Assembly (NCBI GenBank): GCA_016719105.1
Contig: JADKAQ010000004.1
Coordinates: forward strand, 1 to 64,000
Reading direction: 5' to 3'
Source: Gemmatimonadota bacterium
GTDB taxonomy: Bacteria > Gemmatimonadota > Gemmatimonadetes > Gemmatimonadales > Gemmatimonadaceae
Length of the DNA: 64,000 bases
The position numbers and the translations under genes are program-made. This document shows, piece after piece, positions 25,088 to 34,854 of the stretch. Every line of letters begins with the position of its first letter. The first letter of the stretch is position 1. Under the pieces are notes generated by a model. The model did not search any database. It saw nothing but the letters and a program-made list of their open reading frames with translations, and had not been told where the DNA came from.

Positions 25088-26083
25088 ATGAACCAGGACA
25101 ACCTGGCGCGCGTTGTTCCCCTCCCCGCGCCGAGTCACCCGACACCGCACCCGCTCCGCGAGCTCCCTGCGGGGCCGCGAAAGGCGCCCCCCGCGCCGGC
25201 CGCACCGGCCACCAAGACCAAGGCGGGGTCGAACATCGCCACGATGGTGATCGTCGTCACATTGCTGGCGATCAACCTGGTCGGTGCTCCCTACTACTTC
25301 AGTTCACAGGCCGCGCGCGTTCGTGACCCGCTGCACAAGCTCCTGCGCCCGTCGGGGACGGTGGGGCAGACGGCGGGGATCGTCGCGTTCCTGATCTTCG
25401 CCTTTCTCTGGCTGTATCCGTTTCGCAAGAAGTACCGGTCGCTCGCGTTCACGGGGACGATCGGCAAGTGGCTCGACGTGCACGTCACCACGGCGCTGGG
25501 GTTGCCGTTGCTGCTGACGATTCATGCCGCCTGGCGCTCGGACGGGGTGATCGGGATCGGCTTCGGCGCGATGCTGATCGTCTGCGCTTCCGGGGTGGTG
25601 GGACGCTACCTCTACACCCGGATCCCGCGCGCCAGGTCGGGGGCCGAACTCTCGCGCGACGACGCGGTGGCCGAGCGCAATCGCCTGGTCGACGAGATCG
25701 CCGACATGACGGGGATCGACCCCCGCAAGGTGGAGGAGACGCTGGACGTGTCGTCGCCCACCAACGAGAAGGCCGGCGTGTGGCAGGTGCTGCGCGACCT
25801 GATGACGAACGACCTGAATCGCTGGCGCCGCATGCGCGAGCTGAAGCGCCGCTTCCAGCAGCTGGACGGCGGGCGCTTCATCCCGGCGGCGGCGCTGAAG
25901 CGATCGCTCACGCTGGCCGATCGCGAGATCGCGCTCTCCCAGCAGCTGCGCATGCTGGACGCCACGCATCGCGTCTTCCGGTACTGGCACATCGCGCACA
26001 AGCCGTTTGCGCTCACGGCGCTGGTGGCGGTGGTCGTTCACGTCGTGGTCGTCGTGGCGGTCGGCGCGACCTGGTTCTACTGA
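25088..26083 (+). CDS. Inner-membrane b-type cytochrome-like protein of the multihaem operon
   Basis: 331 residues from ATG 25088 (GTG 25067 possible). A Pro/Ala-rich cytoplasmic head leads to about five TM helices. TM3 (VHVTTALGLPLLLTIHAAW) and the last pair (YWHIAHKPFALTALVAVVVHVV) carry four spaced histidines that could ligate two b haems, as in cytochrome b561/ferric-reductase-like domains. Between TM4 and TM5 lies about 130 residues of charged helices (MTGIDPRKVEETLDVSS, RWRRMRELKRRFQQLDGG). First gene of the operon, 10 bp before the 23-haem cytochrome. Proposed role: quinol- or flavoprotein-side electron entry. No exact family recognised. Confidence 0.75.
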   Translation: MNQDNLARVVPLPAPSHPTPHPLRELPAGPRKAPPAPAAPATKTKAGSNIATMVIVVTLLAINLVGAPYYFSSQAARVRDPLHKLLRPSGTVGQTAGIVAFLIFAFLWLYPFRKKYRSLAFTGTIGKWLDVHVTTALGLPLLLTIHAAWRSDGVIGIGFGAMLIVCASGVVGRYLYTRIPRARSGAELSRDDAVAERNRLVDEIADMTGIDPRKVEETLDVSSPTNEKAGVWQVLRDLMTNDLNRWRRMRELKRRFQQLDGGRFIPAAALKRSLTLADREIALSQQLRMLDATHRVFRYWHIAHKPFALTALVAVVVHVVVVVAVGATWFY

Positions 26084-26093
26084 GCCCGAGCGG

Positions 26094-28247
26094 ATGCCGG
26101 ATGGCTCGCCCCTCGCACGACGCCTTCGGTACGGCGCACTGCTCACGGTCTGCACAATGACCGTGAGCATTCTTGCCGTGTTCCCGTCGAGGCTGGCGGC
26201 GCAGATCTCCCCGGGGGCGCTGGCCAAGCCGCACGCCACGCTCGAGGGGGCAGCCAACTGCGCCAAGTGCCATGGGCTCAAGGGCTCCAACTCGCCGATG
26301 ACGCAGCTCTGCCTGCAGTGCCACAAGGAGATCGGGTGGCTCGTGCAGCAGAAGCGCGGGCTTCACGCGCGCGAGGCGCGCGTGGGGAAGAAGGAATGCG
26401 CGTCGTGCCACCCCGACCACGCGGGCGCCGACTTCAAGATGGTGGAGTGGGTCGAAGGGGCGCCGAACAAGTTCGACCACCGCAAGGCGGGGTGGGCGCT
26501 CGATGGCGCGCACCTGGAGACCAAGTGCGAGACGTGCCACGCCACCAAGTACCGCGTGGGGCAGGCGGCGACGCTCTCGACGCGCAAGTCGAACGCGGGG
26601 TGGGTGGGGCTGGAGCAGAACTGCATCTCCTGCCATAAGACCGACGACGTGCACGACGGTGAACTGGCTGCCACATGCGAGTCGTGCCACGACACCAAGG
26701 CGTGGGACAAGGCGCCCAAGTTCGACCACGACAAGGCCGACTACCAGCTCGACGGTGAGCACGTCGACGTGGCGTGCAACAAGTGCCACCTGACGCCGCG
26801 CCTCAAGACGAAGGCGAACGAGAAGGGGGAGCGCATCCCGCTCTTCAAGCCGGTGCCGTACAAGGAGTGCTCGAGCTGCCATGAGGACCCGCACAAGGGG
26901 CGCCTCTCGACCAAGTGCAGCGAGTGTCACTCCACCAAGGGGTTCGACGTCATCGACAAGCGCGAGTTCAACCACGCGCTCACGCGCTACCCGCTCAAGG
27001 GCGACCACGCGGCCGTCCCGTGCGCCGATTGCCACGGCAAGGACATGTCGCGGAAGAACGTCCCCTACGCCACCTGCGCCTCCTGTCACGCCGACTCGCA
27101 CAACGGCGAGGGGACGTTAGGCGGCAAGGCGACGGACTGCGCCTCCTGCCACAAGGTCGAGGGCTTTGCACCGGCGACCTACACGGTGGCGCAGCATCGC
27201 CAGACGTCGTACGCGCTCGAGGGGAAGCACCAAGTCGTGAAGTGCGCCGCCTGCCACACGGCGCGCACGGTGTCACCGACAACGGCTTCGGCCCCCGCCG
27301 CGGCGACCACCTCGCTGGCGCGCAGCCCCAAGGTCGTGCGCCTGCGCATGGCGTCGGCCAAGTGCGCGGACTGTCACGAGGACGTGCACGGCGTGGCCAA
27401 CGTCGCGAGTGTCCCGTCCTCCACCTGCGAGACGTGCCACGCGGTGGCCGGCTTTGCGCCGAGTACCTACAGCCGCGAGGCGCACGCCACGCTGCGCCTG
27501 GCGCTGGAGGGAAAGCACGCCACCATCACCTGTGCGGCGTGCCATGGGGCGACGCGCCCGGGGCTCCCGGCATGGCCCGCGGCGACGCTGGCCTCGTTAG
27601 GGAAGGGGAAGGTCAAGCTGGCCGGTGTCGATCCGTCGTGCGTCTCGTGCCACGTGGATCCGCACGGCGGGCGATACAGCAAGGCGGGGGGCGCCGCCGG
27701 CGACGGCACGTGCCGCAGCTGCCATGGCGCCGACAGCTTCCGGCCGTCGCGCGTGGACGTGTCGACGCATGCGACGTACGCGCTCGCGCTCGAGGGGGCG
27801 CACCGCGCCGTCCCCTGCCTGGCCTGCCACGCCGAGATGACGCCGAAGCCGGGCAAGGGGGCGACGTCGACGCTGGTCGCCGCGGCCAACTCTGCGGCGA
27901 TGCGCGCCGCCGGGGCGTCGCTCCCGTTCACCACGACGAACCGCGTCTGCGCCACCTGTCACGAGACACCGCACGGGACGCAGTTCGCCAGCCGCAAGGG
28001 GGGCGACGACTGTGCCTCGTGCCACGGCGTGGAGGGATTCGTCCCGGCCCCGCGGTTCGACCACGAGAAGTCGGCGTTCTCGCTCAAGGGGGCGCACGCG
28101 ACGGTGGCGTGCGAAGGGTGCCACAAGCGGGAGCCGGTCGTCGGCGCCCCGGCAGGAACAACGCGCGTGACCTATCGCCCGCTGTCATCGGCGTGCGAGA
28201 GCTGTCACACCACGCGTCCACGTGAACGACAGGCACGGAACCGCTGA
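26094..28247 (+). CDS. Exported multihaem c-type cytochrome with 23 CxxCH motifs
   Basis: About 717 residues from ATG 26094; the signal peptide ends near VFPSRLAAQ (ATG 26157 is an alternative start). I count 23 CxxCH sites, for example CAKCH, CLQCH, CETCH, CISCH, CNKCH, CSECH and CLACH, with many lone histidines in FDH and GxH contexts as distal ligands (DHRKAGWALDGAHLETKCETC). The repeats resemble cytochrome c3/c7-type and decahaem segments. It should sit in the periplasm and relay electrons from the b-type protein to the 58-haem protein. Its stop overlaps the next start (TGATG), implying coupled translation. Confidence 0.93.
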   Translation: MPDGSPLARRLRYGALLTVCTMTVSILAVFPSRLAAQISPGALAKPHATLEGAANCAKCHGLKGSNSPMTQLCLQCHKEIGWLVQQKRGLHAREARVGKKECASCHPDHAGADFKMVEWVEGAPNKFDHRKAGWALDGAHLETKCETCHATKYRVGQAATLSTRKSNAGWVGLEQNCISCHKTDDVHDGELAATCESCHDTKAWDKAPKFDHDKADYQLDGEHVDVACNKCHLTPRLKTKANEKGERIPLFKPVPYKECSSCHEDPHKGRLSTKCSECHSTKGFDVIDKREFNHALTRYPLKGDHAAVPCADCHGKDMSRKNVPYATCASCHADSHNGEGTLGGKATDCASCHKVEGFAPATYTVAQHRQTSYALEGKHQVVKCAACHTARTVSPTTASAPAAATTSLARSPKVVRLRMASAKCADCHEDVHGVANVASVPSSTCETCHAVAGFAPSTYSREAHATLRLALEGKHATITCAACHGATRPGLPAWPAATLASLGKGKVKLAGVDPSCVSCHVDPHGGRYSKAGGAAGDGTCRSCHGADSFRPSRVDVSTHATYALALEGAHRAVPCLACHAEMTPKPGKGATSTLVAAANSAAMRAAGASLPFTTTNRVCATCHETPHGTQFASRKGGDDCASCHGVEGFVPAPRFDHEKSAFSLKGAHATVACEGCHKREPVVGAPAGTTRVTYRPLSSACESCHTTRPRERQARNR

Positions 28248-31200
28248 TGCGCCGACTGACCTTCCTCCTCGGCCTGGTCCTGGGGCTCTTGCCGGTGGCG
28301 CTGCACGCACAGCGCACGGACAACCCGCATGGACTCTCGGTGCAGGGGACGTGCAGTGCCTGCCACAAGGCCGAGGGGTGGAAGCCCGCGGTGATCGCGC
28401 CGGGCTTCGAACACGCGCCCAAGACGTTCCCGCTCGAAGGGGCACACACCAAGGCGACCTGCAAGTCGTGCCACGTGTCGCTCGACTTCTCGGAGGCCCC
28501 GGCCACGTGCGCCTCGTGCCACCAGGACGTGCACAAGGGCGAGTTCGGGACACAATGCGCGCGGTGCCACACCGCGCGGACGTTCAACGACCGCGCGCAG
28601 ATGGCGCAGGTGCACCAGACGGGGCGCTTCCCGCTGCGCGGGGGGCACGCGACCGTGTCGTGCGAGTCCTGCCACACGCCGGCCCGGAACGGGCAGCTGC
28701 AATTCGTCAATCGTCCGGCGACGTGCATCGGATGCCATGCCGCCACGATGCGGGCCGTCAAGTCGCCCGACCACCAGGCGGCGGCGTTCTCCCAGAACTG
28801 CTCGTCCTGCCACACGCTCATCTCGTGGGACAACGCGACCTTCGACCACTCCAAGACGCGCTTCCCGCTGACGCTCGGGCATGCGGGGCGCACTTGCGCC
28901 TCGTGTCACGCCGACAAGGTGTACCACGACAAGCCGATGGCGTGCGTGTCGTGCCACACGAAGGACTATCAGCGCGCGCTCAACCCGCCGCACTCCAGTG
29001 GCTTCCCCACGCTCTGCGCCGACTGCCACACGACGGCCGAGTGGAAGGGGGCCAAGTTCGATCACGACCTGACACAGTTCCCGCTGCTGGGGGCGCACAA
29101 GGCGACCACGTGCGCCGAGTGCCACGCCGACAAGGTGTTCAAGGGGAAGCCGACCAGCTGCATCAGCTGCCACCAGTCCGACTTCCAGGAGACGACGACC
29201 CCCAAGCATCCGGCCGCAGGCTTCAGTGAGTCCTGCCTGACGTGCCATACGATGGCGGGCTGGAAGGGGGCGAAGTTCGACCACAACACCACGCGCTTCG
29301 CGCTGGCGGGGAAGCACGCGACGGCCGTGTGCCAGTCGTGCCACGCCGACTTTGTCTACAAGGGGAAGTCGCAGGCGTGCGTGTCGTGCCATCGTCCGGC
29401 CTACGACGCCACGAGTGCCCCGCCGCACGCGGCGGCCGGCTTCACCACGCTCTGCGAGTCGTGCCACAAGAACGCGGTGGCGTGGCTGGGGGCGCCGTTC
29501 GACCACAACAAGACGCGCTTCGCCCTCACCGGGGGACACAAGGCGGCCACCTGCCTCGATTGCCACAACGACAAGGTCTACGTCGGCAAGTCGATGGCCT
29601 GCGCTTCGTGTCACCAGGCGAAGTACGACGCGACGACCAACCCGCCGCACCTCAAGACCGGCTTCTCGAAGACGTGCTCCAACTGCCACGGGACGCAGCA
29701 GTGGGCGGGGGCGGCCTTCGACCACACGACGACCGGCTTCCAGCTGACCAACGGGCATTCCAACCGCGTGTGCAGTGATTGCCACTCGGATGGCGTTTTC
29801 AAGGGTCGCTCGAAGCAGTGCGTGTCGTGCCACCAGACCGACTTCAGCGCAACGACGACGCCGCCGCATGCCGCCTCGGGCTTCCCGAGCACCTGCGAGA
29901 CGTGCCACTCGACCATCAAGTGGACCGGCGGCGTGTTCAACCACAGCACCACGCGCTTCCCGCTCACGGGCAAGCATATCGTCGCCACCTGCAACAACTG
30001 CCACTCGGACGGCGTGTACAAGGGGAAGCCGACGACGTGCCTGTCGTGCCACCAGTCGGACTTCACGCAGTCGAAGAATCCGCCGCACGCGTCGTCGGGC
30101 TTTCCCGGAACGTGCGAGACGTGCCACACGACGTCGACGTGGCTCGGTGCGGCGTTCGACCACAATGCGACCGCGTTTGCCCTGACCGGGGCGCACAAGA
30201 CCGCGATCTGCGCCGATTGCCATCGCAATGGCGTCTTCAAGGGGACGCCGACCACCTGCGTCGGGTGCCACCAGCCCGACTACGGCGGCTCGAAGAACCC
30301 GCCGCATGCGGCGTCCGGTTTCACCACCGTCTGCGCGAGCTGTCACACAACGGCCACCTGGACCGGCGGCAAGTTCGACCACAACACCACCAGCTTCCCG
30401 ATCAACGGCGGCCACCTGACGGCCAGCTGCAATGATTGCCACGCCGACGGGGTCTACAACGGGAAGCCGACCACGTGCGTCTCGTGCCACCTGGCCGACT
30501 ACAACGGCGCCCTGACCCCGCCGCACAAGAGCGCGGGGCTCCCGACGACGTGCCAGACGTGTCACAACAACGTGTCGTGGAAGGGGGGCGCCTTCGATCA
30601 CAGCAAGACGCTCTTCCCGCTCACGGGGGCGCACCTGGCCACCACGTGCGCAGGCTGTCACGCCGACAACGTCTTCAAGGGGAAGCCGACCGCGTGCGCG
30701 TCGTGTCACCAGACGGACTTCAACGCGGCGACCAACCCGCACCACGCCGCCGCCGGCTTCACCACGCTGTGCGCGTCGTGCCATACCACGGTGCAGTGGC
30801 CCGGCGCGCCGTACAATCACAACACGCAGACGTCGTTCCCGCTGGCCGGCAAGCACCTGGCGGCCAAGTGCATCGACTGCCACGCGGACAAGGTCTACAA
30901 CAACAAGCCCACGACCTGCGTCTCGTGCCACCAGACCGACTACAACAACACGACCAACCCGAAGCACTCGACCTCAGGGTTCGGGACGACGTGCCAGACG
31001 TGTCACACCAACGCCAACACCTGGCTGGGCGCGGTCTTCAACCATAACAACACCCTCTTCCCGCTCACCGGGTCGCACCTGACGGCCACCTGTCTCGACT
31101 GCCACTCCGATGGCGTGTACAAGGGGAAGCCGACGGCGTGCGCCTCGTGTCACCAGTCGGAGTACAACACCGCGACCAACCCGCACCACGCGGCCGCCGG

Positions 31201-32587
31201 CTTCAACACGCTGTGCGCCTCGTGCCATACCACGACGCAGTGGCCCGGGGCGCCGTACAATCACAGCGCGACGTCGTTCCCGCTGGCGGGCAAGCACCTG
31301 GCGGCCAAGTGCATCGACTGCCACGCGGACAAGGTCTACAACAACAAGCCAACGACGTGCGTGTCGTGCCACCAGACGGACTACAACAACACGACCAACC
31401 CGAAGCACTCGACCTCAGGGTTCGGGACGACGTGTCAGACGTGCCACACCAACGCCAACAGCTGGCTGGGCGCCGTCTTCAACCACAACAACACGCTCTT
31501 CCCGCTCACCGGGTCGCACCTGACGGCCACCTGTCTCGATTGCCACTCCGACGGCGTGTACAAGGGGAAGCCGACGGCGTGCGCCTCGTGTCACCAGTCG
31601 GAGTACAACACCGCGACCAACCCGCACCACGCGGCCGCCGGCTTCAACACGCTGTGCGCGTCGTGCCACACCACCACGCAGTGGCCTGGCGCGCCGTACA
31701 ACCACAGCGCGACGTCGTTCCCGCTGGCCGGCAAGCACCTGGCGGCCAAGTGCATCGACTGCCACAGCGACAAGGTCTACAACAACAAGCCGACGACGTG
31801 CGTGTCGTGTCACCAGACCGACTACAACAACACGACCAACCCGAAGCACTCGACCTCAGGGTTCGGGACGACCTGTCAGACGTGTCACACCAACGCCAAC
31901 AGCTGGCTGGGCGCGGTCTTCAACCATAACAACACGCTCTTCCCGCTCACCGGCGCGCACCTGACGGCGACCTGCCTCGACTGCCACTCCGACGGCGTGT
32001 ACAAGGGGAAGCCGACGGCGTGTGCGTCGTGCCACCAGGCGGTGTACAACAACAGCACGAACCCGCATCACGCGGCGGCGGGCTTCACCACCCTGTGCGC
32101 CACCTGCCACACCACCACGCAGTGGCCTGGCGCGCCGTACAATCACACCACGCAGACGTCGTTCCCGCTGAGCGGCAAGCACCTCACGGCGCGCTGCATC
32201 GACTGCCACGCGGACCGGGTCTACAACAACAAGCCCACGACCTGCGTGTCGTGTCACCAGACTGACTACAACAACACCACCAACCCCAAGCACTCCACCG
32301 CGGGCTTCCCCACCACCTGCCAGACGTGCCACACCGGCTACAACACGTGGCTGGGGGCGACGTTCAACCACGACGGGCCGTACTTCCCGATCTACAGCGG
32401 GAATCACCGCGGTGAATGGAACACCTGCGCTGATTGCCACCAGCAGCCGTCGAACTACAAGCAGTTCGAGTGCATCCTGTGCCACGAACACAGCAACAAG
32501 ACCAAGGTCGACGCCGACCACAGGGGCGAGAACGGCTACCAGTACAACAGTGCGAAGTGCTACTCCTGCCACCCGCGGGGGAATTGA
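28247..32587 (+). CDS. Giant modular cytochrome with 58 CxxCH motifs
   Basis: 1446 residues with signal peptide (LLGLVLGLLPVALHAQ). I count 58 CxxCH motifs: seven in an irregular N-terminal part, 48 in 16 tandem three-haem modules of about 73 residues, and three at the end. Each module reads C-x-x-CH-x-D-x-VY-x-GKPT-x-C-x-SCHQ-x-DY, NP-x-H, GF, C-x-x-CHTT-x-x-W, FDH, FPL, G-x-H: three haem sites plus three separate histidines, consistent with bis-His ligation throughout. The last modules are nearly identical at DNA level. It probably forms an extended haem chain spanning periplasm to barrel or surface. The 58 count is exceptional; structure is inference. Confidence 0.95.
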   Translation: MRRLTFLLGLVLGLLPVALHAQRTDNPHGLSVQGTCSACHKAEGWKPAVIAPGFEHAPKTFPLEGAHTKATCKSCHVSLDFSEAPATCASCHQDVHKGEFGTQCARCHTARTFNDRAQMAQVHQTGRFPLRGGHATVSCESCHTPARNGQLQFVNRPATCIGCHAATMRAVKSPDHQAAAFSQNCSSCHTLISWDNATFDHSKTRFPLTLGHAGRTCASCHADKVYHDKPMACVSCHTKDYQRALNPPHSSGFPTLCADCHTTAEWKGAKFDHDLTQFPLLGAHKATTCAECHADKVFKGKPTSCISCHQSDFQETTTPKHPAAGFSESCLTCHTMAGWKGAKFDHNTTRFALAGKHATAVCQSCHADFVYKGKSQACVSCHRPAYDATSAPPHAAAGFTTLCESCHKNAVAWLGAPFDHNKTRFALTGGHKAATCLDCHNDKVYVGKSMACASCHQAKYDATTNPPHLKTGFSKTCSNCHGTQQWAGAAFDHTTTGFQLTNGHSNRVCSDCHSDGVFKGRSKQCVSCHQTDFSATTTPPHAASGFPSTCETCHSTIKWTGGVFNHSTTRFPLTGKHIVATCNNCHSDGVYKGKPTTCLSCHQSDFTQSKNPPHASSGFPGTCETCHTTSTWLGAAFDHNATAFALTGAHKTAICADCHRNGVFKGTPTTCVGCHQPDYGGSKNPPHAASGFTTVCASCHTTATWTGGKFDHNTTSFPINGGHLTASCNDCHADGVYNGKPTTCVSCHLADYNGALTPPHKSAGLPTTCQTCHNNVSWKGGAFDHSKTLFPLTGAHLATTCAGCHADNVFKGKPTACASCHQTDFNAATNPHHAAAGFTTLCASCHTTVQWPGAPYNHNTQTSFPLAGKHLAAKCIDCHADKVYNNKPTTCVSCHQTDYNNTTNPKHSTSGFGTTCQTCHTNANTWLGAVFNHNNTLFPLTGSHLTATCLDCHSDGVYKGKPTACASCHQSEYNTATNPHHAAAGFNTLCASCHTTTQWPGAPYNHSATSFPLAGKHLAAKCIDCHADKVYNNKPTTCVSCHQTDYNNTTNPKHSTSGFGTTCQTCHTNANSWLGAVFNHNNTLFPLTGSHLTATCLDCHSDGVYKGKPTACASCHQSEYNTATNPHHAAAGFNTLCASCHTTTQWPGAPYNHSATSFPLAGKHLAAKCIDCHSDKVYNNKPTTCVSCHQTDYNNTTNPKHSTSGFGTTCQTCHTNANSWLGAVFNHNNTLFPLTGAHLTATCLDCHSDGVYKGKPTACASCHQAVYNNSTNPHHAAAGFTTLCATCHTTTQWPGAPYNHTTQTSFPLSGKHLTARCIDCHADRVYNNKPTTCVSCHQTDYNNTTNPKHSTAGFPTTCQTCHTGYNTWLGATFNHDGPYFPIYSGNHRGEWNTCADCHQQPSNYKQFECILCHEHSNKTKVDADHRGENGYQYNSAKCYSCHPRGN
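30869..32340 (+). repeat. 441-bp near-identical tandem repeats inside the 58-haem gene
   Basis: The codon for the first Cys of CIDCH recurs at 30869, 31310, 31751 and 32195, spacings of 441, 441 and 444 bp. Each period holds two three-haem modules (147 residues). The copies differ by few, mostly synonymous, changes, so the block was recently amplified or homogenised. Copy number may vary between strains, and short-read assembly could collapse it. Confidence 0.95.
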
Positions 32588-34788
32588 TGCTTGAGCGCTG
32601 GCGCGCCTGCGGACGTGGATGGCGCGGCGGGGTGCTGGCGCTCGGCGTCGCGCTCGCGCCGGTGCCTGCCCTCGCGCAGGCGGGGAGCAAGGCGCCACCG
32701 CCCCCTCCCGCACCCACGGTGTTCGCGCGCAAGCCGGAGCCGCGGCGCGCGCTGGCGCTGTCGTCGCGCGCCGAGTGGATCGCGCCGGTGGTGCGAAGGC
32801 TCGCGGTGCGACCCATGGCGCGCTCGGTGGCGCCCGCTCGGCGCCTGGCCGCGGTGAACCTCAAGGGATCGGCGCGCCCGGCCAGGCCGACATCGCCGCC
32901 GGCATTGGCGGCAGCGCCTGTCACGGCCGCCAAGGTCGACCAGGGTGCGGCCCCCGTGGCCGTGCCGGCTCGCTCGGCATCGTCGACGCCTAACGCTGCG
33001 CTGGCCGCGGCACCGGTCGCGGCGCCGACAACGCCGCCGGCCGCGGCGCCTAACGCTGCGCCGACTACGCCGCCGACCGCGGCGCCGAAGGCTTCGACGG
33101 CTGCAGTGACGCCGCCACGCGCCGCGCCCGCGACCGCCAGCAGCACGAACACGAGTGCGCCCGCGCGCCCCGCCGCCAGCGCAGTGCCGCGCGCCACCGC
33201 CAGCGCTCCGCCGCGCACCGTCGCCGCGAGCACGCCGAATCCCTCCGCCGCGCAGGAGCGCGCCGGGTGGGCCAACGTCACATACATCAGCGGCCCCTCG
33301 GTCTACCTCGACGCCGGCACGCGCGCCGGGCTCAAGGAAGGGAGCCGCCTCGAGGTCTTCCGCGGCAACCGGGTCATCGCCGAACTGCTGGTGGCCTACG
33401 TGTCGTCGACGCGGTCGTCGTGTTCGGTGACGACGTCGACGCTCCCGATCGAGGTGGGCGACTCGGCGCGCTTCACCCCCGTGCGCGCCGTGATGGCCCA
33501 GGTCGAGCGGGCGATGCCCACGACCGACAGCGCCCGCGCCCGCACGGCGTCACGCCCCGCCTCACGCCCCATCCGTGGTCGCTTCGGCGTGCGCTACCTC
33601 GTGATGCAGCAGGATGGAGGCGGGGTCTCTTCCACGCTCACGCAGCCGGCGTTCGACATCCGGCTGGACGGCCATCACATCAACGGCACGCCCTTCGGCC
33701 TCATGGTCGACGTGCGCGCGTATCGGCAGAACTACTCCCGTACCTCAGGGACGTCGCTGAGCAACTCCACGCGCGCCTACCAGACGGCGCTCCTGTGGAA
33801 CCCGGTGAATTCCGGGACGCGCATGGCGCTCGGGCGGCAGTTCTCGGGCGCCCTCTCGCCGGTCGGGCTCTTCGATGGCCTCTCGATCGACCACGATCGC
33901 CGGCATTTCAGCGTTGGGGGATTCTCGGGGAGCCAGCCCGACCCGCGCTCGTTCGGCTATTCCGGCGACGTGCGCGAGCACGGGGCCTACGTGCAATGGC
34001 ACAACGCCCCCAACGTCTCCAACGCGACGGCAGCGACCGGGACGTGGGCGATGACCGCAGGCGGGATCGGCTCGTACTCCGGCGGGAAGATCGACCGCGA
34101 GTTCGGCTACCTGCAGGGGACGTTCAACAACCGCTACTTCTCGCTGTACACCGCGCAGGAGATCGACGTCAACCGCGGGTGGAAGTCGGACGTCGAGTCG
34201 GCAGGGGCAACGCCGACGTCGACCTTCGCCATGGTGCGCATCTCCCCCAACGACGCCTTCACGCTGTTCGGTGGCTACGACAACCGGCGCTCGGTGCGCC
34301 TGTATCGCGACTTCCTGAACCCCGAGATCGCCTTCGACGATACGTTCCGGCAGGGGACGTGGGGAGGCGCCTCGCTCTACGTGCTGGGCCACCTGCGCCT
34401 CAATGCCGACATGCGCACGAGCCGCGGGGGGACGGCGGGGACCGCCGACTCGTACACGGGATCGGTGCACGTCACGCGCATCTCGCCGTTGCAGCTGGGG
34501 GCGCAGCTCCGCACCACGCGCTACACCGGCGTCTTCTCCTCGGGCGACCTGAGCGCGGCGTCGATCGAGATGCGCCCCATCGGATCGCTGCGCGTCGAGG
34601 TGAACGGCGGGCGGCGCACCGACACGCGCGCCAACACCGAACTCTCCAACAGCAGCACGACCTGGTGGGGGGCCGACGCCGACGTCGGCATCGGACGCTC
34701 CCTCTACCTCATGGCGTCGACCTACCGCGAGACCGGCGGCTTCCAGCGCAACATGCAGACGATGTTAGCGCTGACCTACCGGTTCTAG
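32587..34788 (+). CDS. Outer-membrane beta-barrel partner of the multihaem cytochromes
   Basis: 733 residues. ATG 32587 overlaps the cytochrome stop (TGATG). Signal peptide (VLALGVALAPVPALAQ), then about 200 residues of Ala/Pro/Thr-rich linker, a small SH3-like domain (ISGPSVYLDAGTRAGLKEGS), then about 400 residues of alternating amphipathic strands, ending in ALTYRF with the C-terminal Phe used for BAM assembly. It lacks CxxCH. Not recognisably MtrB or the Geobacter porins by eye, but position and topology match the porin of a porin-cytochrome complex. A periplasmic linker could dock the cytochrome. Confidence 0.82.
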   Translation: MLERWRACGRGWRGGVLALGVALAPVPALAQAGSKAPPPPPAPTVFARKPEPRRALALSSRAEWIAPVVRRLAVRPMARSVAPARRLAAVNLKGSARPARPTSPPALAAAPVTAAKVDQGAAPVAVPARSASSTPNAALAAAPVAAPTTPPAAAPNAAPTTPPTAAPKASTAAVTPPRAAPATASSTNTSAPARPAASAVPRATASAPPRTVAASTPNPSAAQERAGWANVTYISGPSVYLDAGTRAGLKEGSRLEVFRGNRVIAELLVAYVSSTRSSCSVTTSTLPIEVGDSARFTPVRAVMAQVERAMPTTDSARARTASRPASRPIRGRFGVRYLVMQQDGGGVSSTLTQPAFDIRLDGHHINGTPFGLMVDVRAYRQNYSRTSGTSLSNSTRAYQTALLWNPVNSGTRMALGRQFSGALSPVGLFDGLSIDHDRRHFSVGGFSGSQPDPRSFGYSGDVREHGAYVQWHNAPNVSNATAATGTWAMTAGGIGSYSGGKIDREFGYLQGTFNNRYFSLYTAQEIDVNRGWKSDVESAGATPTSTFAMVRISPNDAFTLFGGYDNRRSVRLYRDFLNPEIAFDDTFRQGTWGGASLYVLGHLRLNADMRTSRGGTAGTADSYTGSVHVTRISPLQLGAQLRTTRYTGVFSSGDLSAASIEMRPIGSLRVEVNGGRRTDTRANTELSNSSTTWWGADADVGIGRSLYLMASTYRETGGFQRNMQTMLALTYRF

Positions 34789-34854
34789 TCCGGGCCCGGC
34801 ACGCGCCACTCCCGTGGCGCGCGGATCCTCGCGCGTGTGCGCCGCGCGCCCCGG

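Noticed and set aside
28205..30967. 920-codon minus frame opposite the 58-haem gene
   Set aside because: Repetitive Arg/Val-rich shadow produced by the periodic CxxCH codons on the other strand.
28247..32587. CRISPR-like array suggested by regular repetition
   Set aside because: Repeats are coding (CxxCH modules) without spacer/repeat alternation of 25-40 bp.
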